From Apis mellifera (lineage: Eukaryota; Arthropoda; Insecta; Hymenoptera; Apidae): a DNA stretch of 64,000 nucleotides. Shown one piece after another: positions 52,757-64,000 of the stretch. The stretch's first letter is position 1. Every line of letters begins with the position of its first letter. The stretch lies in the NCBI RefSeq assembly GCF_003254395.2, contig NC_037638.1, positions 7,985,001 to 8,049,000 on the forward strand. Direction: 5' to 3'. A program made the translations under genes and the position numbers. The notes below the pieces were generated by a model. That model had not been told where the DNA came from, made no database searches, and saw only the letters and a list, made by a program, of their open reading frames with translations.

Positions 52757-52853
52757 GTTGAAATATCTTTGTTGGTAGCTTAAAATAACGTGAAATTACA
52801 GTACTTTGAAATACCTTTACAAGTAGCTTGAAATAACATGAATTACAGCATAG
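52757..52853. repeat. Two-copy 48-bp tandem repeat
   Basis: Two degenerate copies follow each other at a 48-bp period (about 52757-52804 and 52805-52853). They share gaaata, ctttnnnngtagcttnaaataac and gaattacag-like segments. Confidence 0.65.
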
Positions 52854-52947
52854 TTCCACTTTCTATTGATTGCTCTCCAATTATTCAACCGGTCGTATGT
52901 GACTGGCATTTTAAATTCGATGAATTAATGAAATGCACTTTGGAAAA

Positions 52948-53003
52948 ATAATAATAATAATAATAATAAAGTGAAGAACAACAACAACATAACAACAACA
53001 AAA
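52948..53003. repeat. AAT/AAC trinucleotide tract
   Basis: An (AAT)n run at about 52948-52969 is followed by AAC repeats to about 53000. Confidence 0.85.
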
Positions 53004-53315
53004 CAGGTTGACGTGGTACGTCAGCTGAGACAAATTGCAAAGCCTTCGCGTGGGTTGCAAGAGGAAGAATCGATCGATCGCAAATGGTTTGCGGCACATG
53101 AGTTGCACGCTACACATTGCTACATAATCAATCGATTTCTCGCTCATCGACTCCGCCGGCCTACGTATACTTCGTGCAGCTTGTACTACAATGTTGCACG
53201 TAACTGCTTTCACGGCCCAACCAACCGTGAAACAAAGGAGTTGAAGTCCTTCTGTAGCCATAACACGGCATATGCACTTCCAGCCTGGTGTCAACATGGA
53301 ATGTGTCCATCTTGA
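52971..53315 (+). CDS. Unrecognised 114-codon Cys-containing ORF (doubtful)
   Basis: The ORF starts in an AAT/AAC repeat (MKNNNNITTTK) and continues through sequence that looks more coding-like than its surroundings. Several Cys residues are spaced through the second half, and it ends AWCQHGMCPS before a stop. An acceptor-like acaaaacag precedes the GTTGACGTG that begins the non-repetitive part at about 53006. The opposite strand is also open (52911-53297), so the coding reading is uncertain. It lies just upstream of the large duplicated unit at 53.54-54.25 kb and may belong to the same insertion. No family is recognised. Confidence 0.12.
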   Translation: MKNNNNITTTKQVDVVRQLRQIAKPSRGLQEEESIDRKWFAAHELHATHCYIINRFLAHRLRRPTYTSCSLYYNVARNCFHGPTNRETKELKSFCSHNTAYALPAWCQHGMCPS

Positions 53316-53539
53316 AATTATTACACAGTTACTTTGCTCATCTATGCGGTGTCTCGAAATGGAGCGTACAGTATTTCAGTATATACAGTGAAAGCTTTTA
53401 TTCCTCGCTATTTTGTCTTTAAAATAAAATTTTACCGGAAAGTTATGACAAAAATAAAGAATCTCACCGCAAAATCTCGTTTATTTCTTATTCTTCAATT
53501 ATTGCCAAATTCTTGCCGCGAAAGAAAAAAACCAGATAA

Positions 53540-53846
53540 TTTTCCTTCGGTCGCCGAAATTTCGACGTTTATACTTTTTTTTTAATATCTCGCTTATTAT
53601 TCAGAATATTAAAAAATGTTTCAAATAAAAGTTGATTGGTTTCGAAAGGGCTATATTATGACGCTCTCAGTTTTTTAGTAGGTTGACCAATAAGGAGCTT
53701 TTTTAGCACAACTTTGTTTTTTTTACTGATAACATGTATTTTTTAAAGCGCCAATCGATAGAGCATAAAATTTGCTATAAAAAAGTATTAACCCACTTAT
53801 AGCGAAAAACCAATAGTTTAAAAGATATAGCAAAAATTAAAAATTT
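53540..53846. repeat. Repeat unit, copy 1
   Basis: This ~307-bp A+T-rich unit begins ttttccttcggtcgccgaaa and is found again 371 bp downstream. It contains no ORF of note. The first 60 or so bases and a ~100-base block beginning agcacaactttg are almost identical to copy 2; the part between is shorter here. I cannot assign it to a known element family. Confidence 0.85.
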
Positions 53847-53910
53847 GTAGGAGGTCGACCTCCTGTCATATCATGTTCTCCTAATACAAAATCGAGTTTT
53901 TGGCCAAAAA

Positions 53911-54250
53911 TTTTCCTTCGGTCGCCGAAATTTCGACGTTTATACTTTTTTTTTAATATCTCGCTTATTATTATTTATTTCAGGAATATTATAAAAAAAT
54001 GTTTCAACATAAAAGTTGGATTGGTTTTCGAAAAGGGCTATATTTGTATGCACGCTCTTCTCGAGTTTTTTAGGTAGAGTTGACACAAATAAGGAGCTTT
54101 TTTTTAGCACAACTTTGTTTTTTCTACTGATAACATGTATTTTTTAAAGCGCCAATCGATAGAGCATAAAATTTGCTATAAAAAAATATTAACCCACTTA
54201 TAGCGAAAGTCCTATGATTTAGAAGATATAGCAAAAATTTAAAATTTTTA
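53911..54250. repeat. Repeat unit, copy 2
   Basis: This second copy is about 340 bp. Between roughly 53974 and 54110 it differs from copy 1 by many 1-3 base insertions, often doubling a neighbouring base, with very few substitutions, plus one larger insertion of about 10 bases. The flanking parts have only a few differences until the last ~40 bases, where true substitutions appear. A 64-bp spacer with a perfect 16-bp palindrome separates the copies. Confidence 0.85.
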
Positions 54251-54847
54251 TCACTATTTCAATCTAAAATTGAACATCCTAGCATAATATTAAATTACAA
54301 TAAACGCGAATCAAACATGAGAGCATAAAATAAATTTTTTTTTTCTTTCCAATAAAAGTATCTAATATGTTTGATAATCAATTACAAGATAACATTATTC
54401 ATTACGCAAAGACTAAGTGTCTAAATCTTCTTAATTTTAAATATATTTTCGTTTATTTTCGAATTACATTCGTTTCAATTTAAAAAGAAAAAAAAAAAAG
54501 GAAAAGAAAATTAATTACTATATCTTTTTGTACATATATACTCGTATGTACACTTTATATACTCGTTGACATCTAATTAAATATATCTCGCCTGGAAATC
54601 TAATTATATATCGGCAAATTCGTAATTCCCGATATAACCCAATCTGTGCCAATGTTACCCAGTTCGGGATATATCGACGTATCGAGAAATACTGTATCGA
54701 GGTAACGTGTACGCAAACCGATCGATCGCTAATTGACAACGTTCGAGAAAACGTACACGGCGAGCAGAACTCGTGTTACGAATTCGCGGCTCGGCTTACA
54801 ACTCGGTTTTACTTTTAATTAGCGATAAAACGTTAAACGTAAGACTT

Positions 54848-54850
<3 letters not shown>

Positions 54851-54911
<61 letters not shown>
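54851..54911 (+). repeat. Long CT dinucleotide tract
   Basis: A near-perfect CT run with one TT interruption near 54898. It produces a spurious Arg/Glu ORF on the minus strand. Confidence 0.95.
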
Positions 54912-57900
54912 CTCTTCCTCCCTTCTCCCACACCTCGGTGAAAAGGTGACACCGAGGGCCTACGCGCACCTGTGCAATGACACTCGACGACGTATACTTC
55001 CTCCTCGTTACGTCCGCGCTGTGTTCATACACTTTCTTCTGGTTTCGAGGTGAAACGATCGAGAGGCCATTCCACGCTTCCGCTTCTTCTCGTTTTTCAC
55101 GATTCGAGTTTCACGCCGGCGCGACACGCCGGAGGGAATATATATTTGTAACCCTTCCCTTTATAATCTTCTGTTTACTTCCACTCCCCTTCCCCCCACT
55201 GTAATTTCTATTATTTGCATTCAATTGCGCGAGGATGATCGAGGAGAGAAGAATAATCGGGCGATTTTTCGATCGATCGAGTGAAAGCGTATATTGTAAT
55301 ATTTGCGATCGATTAACTCGTTCTCTTGAAGCCAGTTCGCGTTGCGGTTCGAGGTAATGATCTCTCGTTTAAACCACCTCCGTTCCTCTTATATATATAA
55401 TATTGATCGTTGATCATCGAGTTTTAAATTGACAGTTTCTCTCCTTTTAAACATCTTTTAATCGAGATTAAAAAGTTTCCAAGTTGCAATTTAAAATTGT
55501 AATATTTCATTTAGCGATAGGAGAAACGTTCAACGTTGAATAAAATAAATGAAAATAGGATCTATATATTTAAAAAAAAAAACTTGGAAAACTCGTTTAA
55601 GAGACTCGTAAGGAGAAAGAAGAGAGAGAGAGTTAACTTGATATTTCAAACTGGTACAAGTAAAACTGTTGATCCGAAACTGATTCCGTGGACACCGTTT
55701 TTACCGTTTGTTGTAAAAATAACGACATAGTTAAAGATGGACGAAAAAACGGAATGGCGATTATTTAAACTCGATCGAGGAGGAATTATTGCGGGTCGAA
55801 TCGAATCTATCTCCTCGACACACGGCCACACTGTCGAGCTGTCAATCAACTATTCTATTTGTGGAAAGTTACTGCACATTCGTGAAAGCGGACGGGCTGT
55901 CGATAAAAGGAAACCGAGACTGTGTAAACAAATGCGGGGCACGCGTGTCTCCAATGTACACGCGAAAAACGAGCACCATTATTATCTTTGGTGCACGAGC
56001 TTTTAAGCTCAATTAGGAAATTCTTTTCTCTTTTTCTTTTTTCGAATATCGATGCTTGCTTATTATATTCATCGCGGATAAATGATACGTTTCACGAAAA
56101 TTTGCGAAAATATATTTCGTGAAAAAGTGTGATTAGAGTAGAAGATTTTGTTGACGTGATATCGAATCAACAGAGAGAGAATTGGTGATCCCCTGGTGGT
56201 GGATGATGAACCGTAATTTTATTTACAAATCGTGTATCACCTAAGGAAGGAAGAAAATTTTTATCTCGGCAGTTTCTCGAAGAGATCTTTTCAGACGAGA
56301 AACCTCGGAGGAGCGGAATCGTCCATTTGTCATTGTCAGATCGCACGGATGAATTTTCCATTCGTCAAACATTTTCTCAAGCAAGGGTGGTGGGTACCGC
56401 GATTCATGGGGCGCCGTCCATACGCTCATCGATCATAATTAAGAGAATAACATAAATTTATGGGCGTAATGGTTATTCTAATTATCCCGGATCGGAGATT
56501 ATCCGATCAACGTAAAAATTGTCTGCTTAATAGATAAACCATTTTCTTATAAATCGTTGGTTGAAAATTAAAAAAGTATCATCGAAATTTATCATATAAC
56601 AAAATTTCATCGAAATCGACGAAGGTTGATCCTTCGATTATACGAGCCACGATACGTGACATTTGTGTGCGCAAAAGAATCATTTGTCACGACCAAATTC
56701 TCTTTGATCCGCAACGGGGTTTATCGAGGTTACGTTGGTGGCCATATCCCGAAGCCTCGTCGATCGCATAACCGGTATGAATCATTCAGGTATCGAGCCA
56801 CGTAAGTATCGATGGCTCGCAAGAAAAGGTTTTTCTGATCAATAATCTGTTCTCGATAAAAGTGAATTACGATTGATGTCGTCAACCCATATATATATAT
56901 ATATATATATACATCAGAATCAGGAATTTTTTTAAATCGTAACGAGGCCACGTTTTCGTGACGGTCGATCGTCGGATTCAAGATGTCATTAACCTAATTA
57001 ATTCTGCGCTGTGGGTCGCTGGCAATTCAGGCAATCGCGTGTCGCGTATCGTTTCCTCGCCTCTCCGTGAAACGCGTATTGTTTCTTTCTTCTCCCTTCT
57101 TCTTCTTCTTTCCTTTTTTCTCAGGCACTCCACATGTTGCGTACGTATCCCACGTGCACAGTGAATTATTTAGAAATGGTACGTTGTGCTGTTCGTGCTT
57201 TCGCTCTGCGGGCTCGTTATTTACATTCGTGTAACAGTAATGCAACACCAGACTCGTAGATTTATTATTCGTTGATCTTGAAATGCCGTTTGTTAAACCG
57301 TATTCTCTTTTTTTGGGATATTTTTAAGAGAGTATATATTACACAGAAGCGAGACAGACTAACATTTAAACAAGGATTGTTTTCAAAAAGTGTATATATT
57401 TCTGTTTATCTCGACGAATTGGTGGAAAAAATAAAATATTTCAAAAGAAACGATGAAATCGTTTGAACTCGTTGAAATCGTTATTTAAAGAGAGGCAGGT
57501 TCGTTCGAGATAGAATTTTCCACCCTGACGATAATTAAACGAAACAGTTAATCGTTACTTTCAACGCTAATATCGGATGGTAAAACCGTGAAAAGTTATA
57601 AATTATCGCCACGCTTTTCCACGCGATACGGCTGTTCGCGAGCGTGTTGAAACGCGGCATTAACCTTACCGAAGCTAACTGTTAATGTTTTCACAGAAGA
57701 TCCACGCGGGCACGCGATATTTTAATGGCAGGGCTTAGCCCATCTTTAAGTAAGAAGTAGCGAGCGCGGGGGTATGTTGGATACGGTTGTCTCGTAATTT
57801 TCAATTCATCGCGTGATTTTCTAATAATTATCGTTAAACGCCGTGTTATAAATCATACTTCGCGTATAATACGCACCTACCCCTCCTCGTTCTCTTTCAT

Positions 57901-59302
57901 TCAAAACGCGCTCTTCTCCCGTCTTCTTTCCGTGTTCGTGTTAACCACGCCATACGATCTTATGTATATATACACGAATTTGTTTACTTGAAAAATAATA
58001 CTTTTATAAAAAATCAGAATCTGGATAATTCATGGAAGAAAGAAGGAAAGGAAGAAAAAAGGTAATTTAACGTACACCGACAGAATATTGGATAAAATTA
58101 TTTGAAGAAATGAATAGATATTTAATTTCGATATGCATACGTATGTATATGTATATATATATGCCGCATCTGATATTGCTATTTTATTACTAAATTTCAA
58201 ATAATTATTATAAAATACACTGTTTCATAGCGGTCCGTAATTATAAGTGAGCCATAAGTTTCAATCGTAAATTATCGTATATTCTCCAACCTATCCCACA
58301 CTCACTTTCTCATTTCATCGGCGGATTGTTATAGCGAGCGCTCGTGCCATTAGCATATTTAAATATTTACCGATATTTCGTCGACCTCATCCTCCCCCTC
58401 CCTCTCGCCATTCCCCGTGTCCCGGGGATATTCCATCGTGGAAAAGAAGATGAACAAACAGGGGAAGGGAGGGAGGGAGGTGTATATATATATTGTCCAT
58501 GCAACACCGGAGGTGGTTGGGGATGGAGGGTGGAGAATACATAATAAACGCGTTTACTTTTTCTCACTCGTCAAACCAGAATTGCGAATCTTGTTGGGTT
58601 ACCCTCTATAATAACCGCGACATCATTCCTCGGGCCTCAGATTTATCGTATCTCTCATTTTTATCCCTCTCTCTCTCTCTTTCCATCTCCACCTCCATTC
58701 ATTCATCCCTTTTACTTACCCAGTCGCATCCCTCTCGTTTTCGTTGCATTTACCTCTTTTTTTACACCTCTTCTCTCCCCCTTTTCCAGTTATCCTTTTT
58801 CCATTTTATTGTCTTTGTCCTCCTGCTATTTAGCGAATTCTCTCTCTCTCGTCGGGTATAGTTTGTTTGAGCGATCGTGCAACCCACGAAGGCTCTCTCT
58901 CTTTCTCTCTCTTTCTCTCTCTCTCTCTAGGTGCATACGTACACGCAGAGAAAACAATTACGAGCACGTACATCCATGCCACGAGATAAGTCGGTGTCAT
59001 AAATTACGGAATACAATATAAATGCAAATTTAATGTCGGCTAGCCTACTGCTATTTGTGTTTACTCTCTCTCTCTCTCTCTCTCTCTCTCCCTTTCTCTT
59101 CGTCCCTCTTTCTCCTCTTTCTTTTTTTTCTCTCTCCAAATCGAGACTCGGATACCCATCCTTTATCTTTATCGTTTCAATCCCTATATTTCTTTTTTCT
59201 TTTCTTTTTTTTTACCATCATCATGAGATCGATCCCCTTTAACCGATGATTCTTCCTACCCTTCGTTCTTTTATTCGTCTAAATAATGCAAATGCATTCG
59301 AG

Positions 59303-59303
<1 letters not shown>

Positions 59304-59350
<47 letters not shown>
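59304..59350. repeat. AT dinucleotide tract
   Basis: About 23 AT units, one of the longest of the many TA/AT tracts in the window. Others are at 1179-1208, 8920-8946, 9614-9649, 17016-17038, 37417-37455, 39395-39433, 46115-46140 and 56889-56910. Confidence 0.95.
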
Positions 59351-59354
<4 letters not shown>

Positions 59355-59819
59355 TCGTTCGAGTTTATCAGATCGTATCATCTTTCCAGATCCATGGACT
59401 ACTTCTTTCCCTTGCGAAAAGCGAGCATCTGTTCTCGGACGATCGTTCGAGGTGACGAGGTCGAGAAATGGGGAAAAGTTGGGTTCGACACGGGAGAAAC
59501 GAGGCTTAACGATCCTCCTCGGTCATCCGGGTGCCCCGTTGTTCGTCCGGTTAACGTTTTAAATACACTTTAGTATGCGGAGGCATGCGCGTGCCAGACG
59601 AATGGCGTAAACATGGACAGAACTCCGGGTTCGCGGTGCAGCTGAAGAGATGCCGTACTATGTCTCGGGGATCGGTCAACTAGGTATGCAGGCGTAGGCG
59701 TTCGCACACGTGTCAAGAGTTAACACTTTCGCGCACACCCCCACCTCTTCTCTTCCACGCCGCCCAATTCCCTTTTCTCTCTCTCTCTATCCTCTCTTTC
59801 TCTTCCCTCCCTTCCCTTT

Positions 59820-59847
59820 CTTCTTCTTCTTCTTCTTCTTCTTCTTT
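59820..59847 (+). repeat. TTC trinucleotide tract
   Basis: Nine TTC units inside a longer pyrimidine-rich stretch, read as poly-Glu on the minus strand in a chance ORF. Confidence 0.93.
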
Positions 59848-59961
59848 CGCTTTTTCGTTCTTTCTCGCCACTTTATCGTAATTTCCTTTGTTCCGCATAA
59901 TAAGCGATGCTGATTGGTTACGTGACCTGGCAGCTTCACGCTGTGTCTACCGGCGTCGGAG

Positions 59962-60085
59962 ACTTTGAGACAACTTCTCTTTTCTTTTCCGCTCACGACT
60001 GCTCGTTTGTCAATAGGCAGGAACCGTTAATAGCCGTGGAATAATAGTCAACTCTGGGAACAGTGATTAAAAATTGTCTTAATCG
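59962..60085. repeat. Dispersed direct repeat, copy A
   Basis: This ~124-bp segment resembles 60473-60587. Shared blocks include caacttct, ttttccgctc, tgctcgtttgtcaatag, gaaccgttaa, atagtcaa, ctgggaa and attaaaaatt, in the same order and orientation about 510 bp apart. The 390 bp between the copies is not duplicated. No ORF or known element is associated. Confidence 0.75.
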
Positions 60086-60472
60086 ATGTACGAATTTTAT
60101 TGCTATGAATAGAAGTGAGTAAATGAAATAATTAACGGGCGAACCACGGGGTGGTAATGCGTTGATCGTTGTTTCAATTTTCGTTCAACAAACGTTTGTT
60201 GGATGGAGGAAGGCGTTGCTCTAACGAATTGGGATCAATAATTGAATTATCGATTTGATGAATCGTGGAAAAAATCTACTTTCATCCTAGAATTTTTTTA
60301 AATTTTGTATATATATATATATACAATCATAGTTAATATTTTCTTGATCGATTTTCGAAATAGAGATACGCGGCGAATAATTTTACGCCAAGCGATTCTA
60401 CTTGCAATATTTCCGCGAGAGTAAATGAACGTCTAATTTAATTTCAGTTGTAACAACATGTTGACTTGTAGA

Positions 60473-60587
60473 TAACTTGAAACAACTTCTTTTTCCTTTT
60501 CCGCTCGGTGCTCGTTTGTCAATAGAAGAGAACCGTTAACGCGGAGAATAGTCAATCCTGGGAAGAATAATTAAAAATTCATTAATG
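60473..60587. repeat. Dispersed direct repeat, copy B
   Basis: This is the partner of the copy at 59962-60085, about 80-85% alike by eye, with small gaps near gctcggtg and after gttaacg. Both copies lack coding potential. Confidence 0.75.
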
Positions 60588-63500
60588 TCCTCTTTTGCCA
60601 AGTGTGTGAGTTTCCTTTTTTTCAATTTGCTCTTCCTTCTTTCTTTCTTTCCTTTTCTTTTCTTTTTCTTTCGTATTCCCTCTCTTAATTAGCTAGCGGT
60701 CGTGAAGAAAAGGAAAAAATTTGGAATGTAGCAAAGCGAGTGGAATGTTAGTTGGTCTTTGGCACACAGCACACATTCAGGATAAACACGTCTTATTACA
60801 AAATGGAATGCGAAAAGGATAGGTGTACGTGTAATGGTTATTAAAATAACGAAATATTTCTCTCTGTTCGAACAAATTTTTATTGAAAGACAATAATTCC
60901 ATCTTGAAAAAACAGAAAATTTTCAATATCCTGAAATTGTTACAAATCTTTTTTTAGTAGACGAACAATTTAGATATCGTAATTTTCGAAAAAGCATTCT
61001 CTTCCTTCATTTGCAAAAATAATGAATCGCTTGACCTAAAACAAGCATTTAATTTATTATTATTATTCGTAAATTAATTTTGACCAGAATGCTCTCCCTC
61101 CATTTTCATTAAACGAAAGAATCTTGCAAGAAATTGGAGAGGAGGGGAAAAAAAATCGAAGAAAATAATCAAAGAAATCCCAATCACATTCATCCTGACT
61201 ATATATATATATATTCGATCAGCTTTGACTCGCGTTCTTGACCGGTTACGCGCTTCTCCCATCCCCCAAGCCCCTCTTTCTTTCCACAATTTTATGCGTC
61301 TACGTAATCTCATCGACCGTTACGGCTGGTTTATCGGCGCCTTTTATTACCTGTTCTTGACAATATCACTTGGTATTAGTTTATTCCCCGTCATGGTTAT
61401 TAATCTCTCCCAATAGCGACGCGTAATTGCTTTTCCAGCGTGCAGAACGAGAGAGAGCGGGCCTCGATAGCAGCACACGATTCTGGTGGGAAGCATCGAT
61501 TGTTATTCCGTTTAAACCGAGCCTTCGTGTCAGAATGCGCCCCCGTACGCTATCTATCCCGTCCACCGCAACCACCGCCAGTTTTCCACTCGGCTCTCAA
61601 ACCGTTCCGATCAATTACGTACACGATTCTTGACGAGGCGAGCAAATCTCTCAATCTCTCGATCCCTCGATCTTCGTCGCGTAAAATATTATTTATCGTT
61701 GCGTGGACACGTTGACAGGAATTGGAAAATGCGGTGAATGATGACGAGTTAAAGATTTCTTGAGAGATTAAATAGATAGGAAAGGAATTGTGGAAGGAAG
61801 TATGGATTCCATTAATAGGAAAGGAATGATTTGATTTACGATTGGTCGCCGAACAACCCGCGTCGTTTATTCACGGATTGATAACTTAATTACCTAAGCT
61901 AAATGAAGCGAGGAGGAATAAAGGCGGGGTGCAGACGTTGTGTTACAAATTAATCGATCAAGCGTTCGAAGATTATCTTTTTATAACGCAATGATAATGT
62001 ATGCTTAACGATAATATAAACAAATAGTTTAATATCTCGATTCTTCTTAACTTCATTTTGTAGATCGTGGTGATGATATATTTCAATCCATGCTTTGTGC
62101 AAAGGATCGTTACGTTACGTCTCGATGATTTAGAAAGAAAGAAGAGAGAAAGAAAAAATTAGTTTATGATAATCGTTTTTTTCTTAAAGAAAATTTATTA
62201 AATTTATTAAATTAAAAAGATCTTAGGAGGAAGTAACACTTTGACAAGTTCACCTGAATATCTAATAATCTAATAACATACTGACACACTATCACTAATT
62301 ACAAACATCGTTCTTTCGAAATGTATTCTACATCTCGTTAAGTTGACGTTCCGTGGAATTTTGTATTCTTTATCAATAAATAAATGAAGAATCGTAGAAA
62401 GTCATCTTTCCAGTACCCTAGAATCCTCGTTTAAATACGATATCTCCTGTCGTGATTTTCTTTTGCTTTTTCGATTTTCCGTTTCGTTTAAAGCATGCAA
62501 TAATATAATCCAGGGCATCGTATATGACAATTGGATCGAATATTACAATTTTATACACTCTTCAAATTTTTAGTTATTCGAGAATCTTAATTCATCGTGA
62601 TAATTTACCAAACTTGTTCTCAGAATTTACATCTTCCCTCTTAGGATTTCTACTATACAAGATTTTTAAAAGAGAAAAAAAATTATGGAACTTTCGTCGT
62701 AACGTCGTTACCTGTATCTTGCAAATTGGGAGGGAAAGGGAAACAAGATCGCAGCGAGTTATCTCACAATGACTCACTCCTCGGTCCACGTGGCTCTGCG
62801 TAAGAAAGTCAATGAGTTTGTTGACTCGTCGCGCCGGCAATCATTGCCAAGAAACACCGGAGAACCCGTGTTGCTTTACGATTCTGATGCAGTGTTTACG
62901 TTCCATGTAGGATATCGTACAATTGCACGATATTTGTCAACGAAAATTTGTATCGGGAAATATCACGTAAAAATCAACAAATTGAACGATTGATCTTTCG
63001 AAAACTTGTGAAAAAAAAAATTTGAAAAATTTTAAAAAGTTTGGAAAAATTTTATTCCTAGTGCGGAAGTGTTTCTATTCTTAAAATGATTAAACAATAT
63101 CGTGTCGTGTACGCGATAAACATGGAGAAGGGATCTCCTCCCATTAATTATTTTCTTTATAAATGATATTAATAAACGTGGTACACATTATTGTATCGTA
63201 GATTCGTTAGAGTCTCGAGGAAACGCGCGTTTCTTACGAGGGTTGTAACGTTAATGGCGTTAATTTACGATGCCATACTTACAGAGCCAACATTCCACGG
63301 ATAGTTTCATGTTACTCTATGGGAATATGGATATGAATTTAATATGAGAATTATAACATAAAACTTGGTTACATCTTATCTCCATTATTTCGCCACTTGT
63401 GTATCTAGTATACATTTTTCAATTTATGAAAATTCCAAGAAACTATCCCATTGTTTTTAAATGGAGAATAAGATTTTAATTTCATTCCTTACCATCTATC

Positions 63501-64000
63501 ATTATAAATTCCACGTATCTAGCGATAATAAAAGTTTCCTTTTTAAGAAAGGAAAAAAAAAAAAAAATAACGTTAATTTTGAACATCGTATTCAAAGTTT
63601 AAATCGGTTTGCTGAGAAACGAAACGGAATCGATACAACTCACGAAAGTCCTCGTTACGTTACCTTTTAATCCATCATTATATACTTTACATCGGTTATA
63701 TTCCGCGAAACTTGCTGAAAGCGTTCCGCGAAATTATTAAAAAGCAGCGCCTATTAACCAAGAATTTCCTATACTTTTAAATAAAACATCCCCTGTTATT
63801 ACTCTTAACCGACTGTCGCTCGTTACCCGACACGAAAGCATATGTATCCTTTAACCAATTCCTCGTTTAAAAATTCAAACCCCGTCTTAACAAACTTTCG
63901 TATCAAAGATAAACGAATCCTTGTAACAAATTTGTGAAAATTCTCATTCGAATTCGAAGGAAGAAAGAAATCAGCGGACACGTTTTCCAAAATTCAAACC
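60588..64000. other. Gene-free A+T-rich stretch
   Basis: No exon, RNA gene or mobile element is visible. A modestly G+C-richer patch at 61.2-61.7 kb carries two overlapping + strand ORFs (61427-61633 and 61440-61715) in different frames with no recognisable domain. The end of the window cuts through ordinary noncoding sequence. Confidence 0.5.

Larger units (their letters stand above)
54251..59961. other. Gene-poor stretch dense in CT/TA microsatellites
   Basis: A long CT tract at 54851-54911, TC tracts at about 58893-58930 and 59066-59092, (AT)n at 59304-59350 and (TTC)n at 59820-59847 dominate the more G+C-rich parts. Overlapping ORFs around 58.3-59.8 kb encode Ser/Leu/Phe or Arg/Glu low-complexity runs that come from the repeats. 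I recognise no gene. Confidence 0.5.

Noticed and set aside
54847..55032. Arg/Glu-repeat ORF on the minus strand
   Set aside because: It is the direct translation of the CT microsatellite.
1..64000. CRISPR arrays, prophage, insertion sequences, operons
   Set aside because: No regularly spaced repeats, transposase-like ORFs or gene-dense strands exist. The window is eukaryotic, with spliced-exon structure and abundant microsatellites.

Overview
The window looks like nuclear DNA from an insect, most likely a hymenopteran and plausibly a bee. It is strongly A+T-rich and full of homopolymer and dinucleotide tracts, yet CpG is not depleted: cgcg, tcgatcga and similar strings occur everywhere. That combination is typical of bee genomes. 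I see no bacterial gene organisation, operon, rRNA, tRNA, CRISPR array or recognisable transposase or reverse transcriptase. The species call is an inference from composition plus one protein match.

The one coding segment I can name with confidence is a single internal exon on the + strand at 11643-11967. It encodes the basic region, helix 1, loop and first residues of helix 2 of transcription factor AP-4 (vertebrate TFAP4, Drosophila cropped/crp). The acceptor and the gtaagt donor are both clear. I could not find the exon that should follow (rest of helix 2 and leucine zipper) in the remaining 52 kb. Most of the window is therefore best read as intron and flank of this gene, unless unseen genes lie within it.

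Layout: 1-8.1 kb is very A+T-rich and empty apart from simple repeats and small hairpins. 8.1-8.9 kb is a CpG-rich, promoter-like block with three CAGCTG boxes (the AP-4 recognition sequence) and a perfect NRF1/Ewg-type palindrome. 9.66-9.86 kb holds a perfect CRE. 11.64-11.97 kb is the AP-4 exon. 12-64 kb alternates A+T-rich noncoding DNA with C+G- or pyrimidine-rich patches (13.4-13.8, 15.1-15.9, 17.0-18.3, 35.2-35.8, 37.7-38.4, 41.7-42.6, 44.2-44.6, 49.6-51.4, 54.8-55.2 and 58.3-59.8 kb). These patches produce long chance ORFs on both strands. Some carry promoter-like motifs (NRF1 at 51.82 kb, YY1/Pho-like at 35.30 and 50.45 kb).

The oddest stretch is 52.75-54.25 kb. It holds a 48-bp tandem pair, an AAT/AAC tract, a 114-codon ORF and two copies of a ~310-340 bp unit that differ almost only by small insertions over part of their length. 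A second, unrelated repeat pair (~115-125 bp) lies at 59.96 and 60.47 kb. The longest ORF in the window (244 codons, minus strand, 32.65-33.38 kb) matches nothing I recognise. I found no convincing new biological system; the findings below are leads of modest weight.
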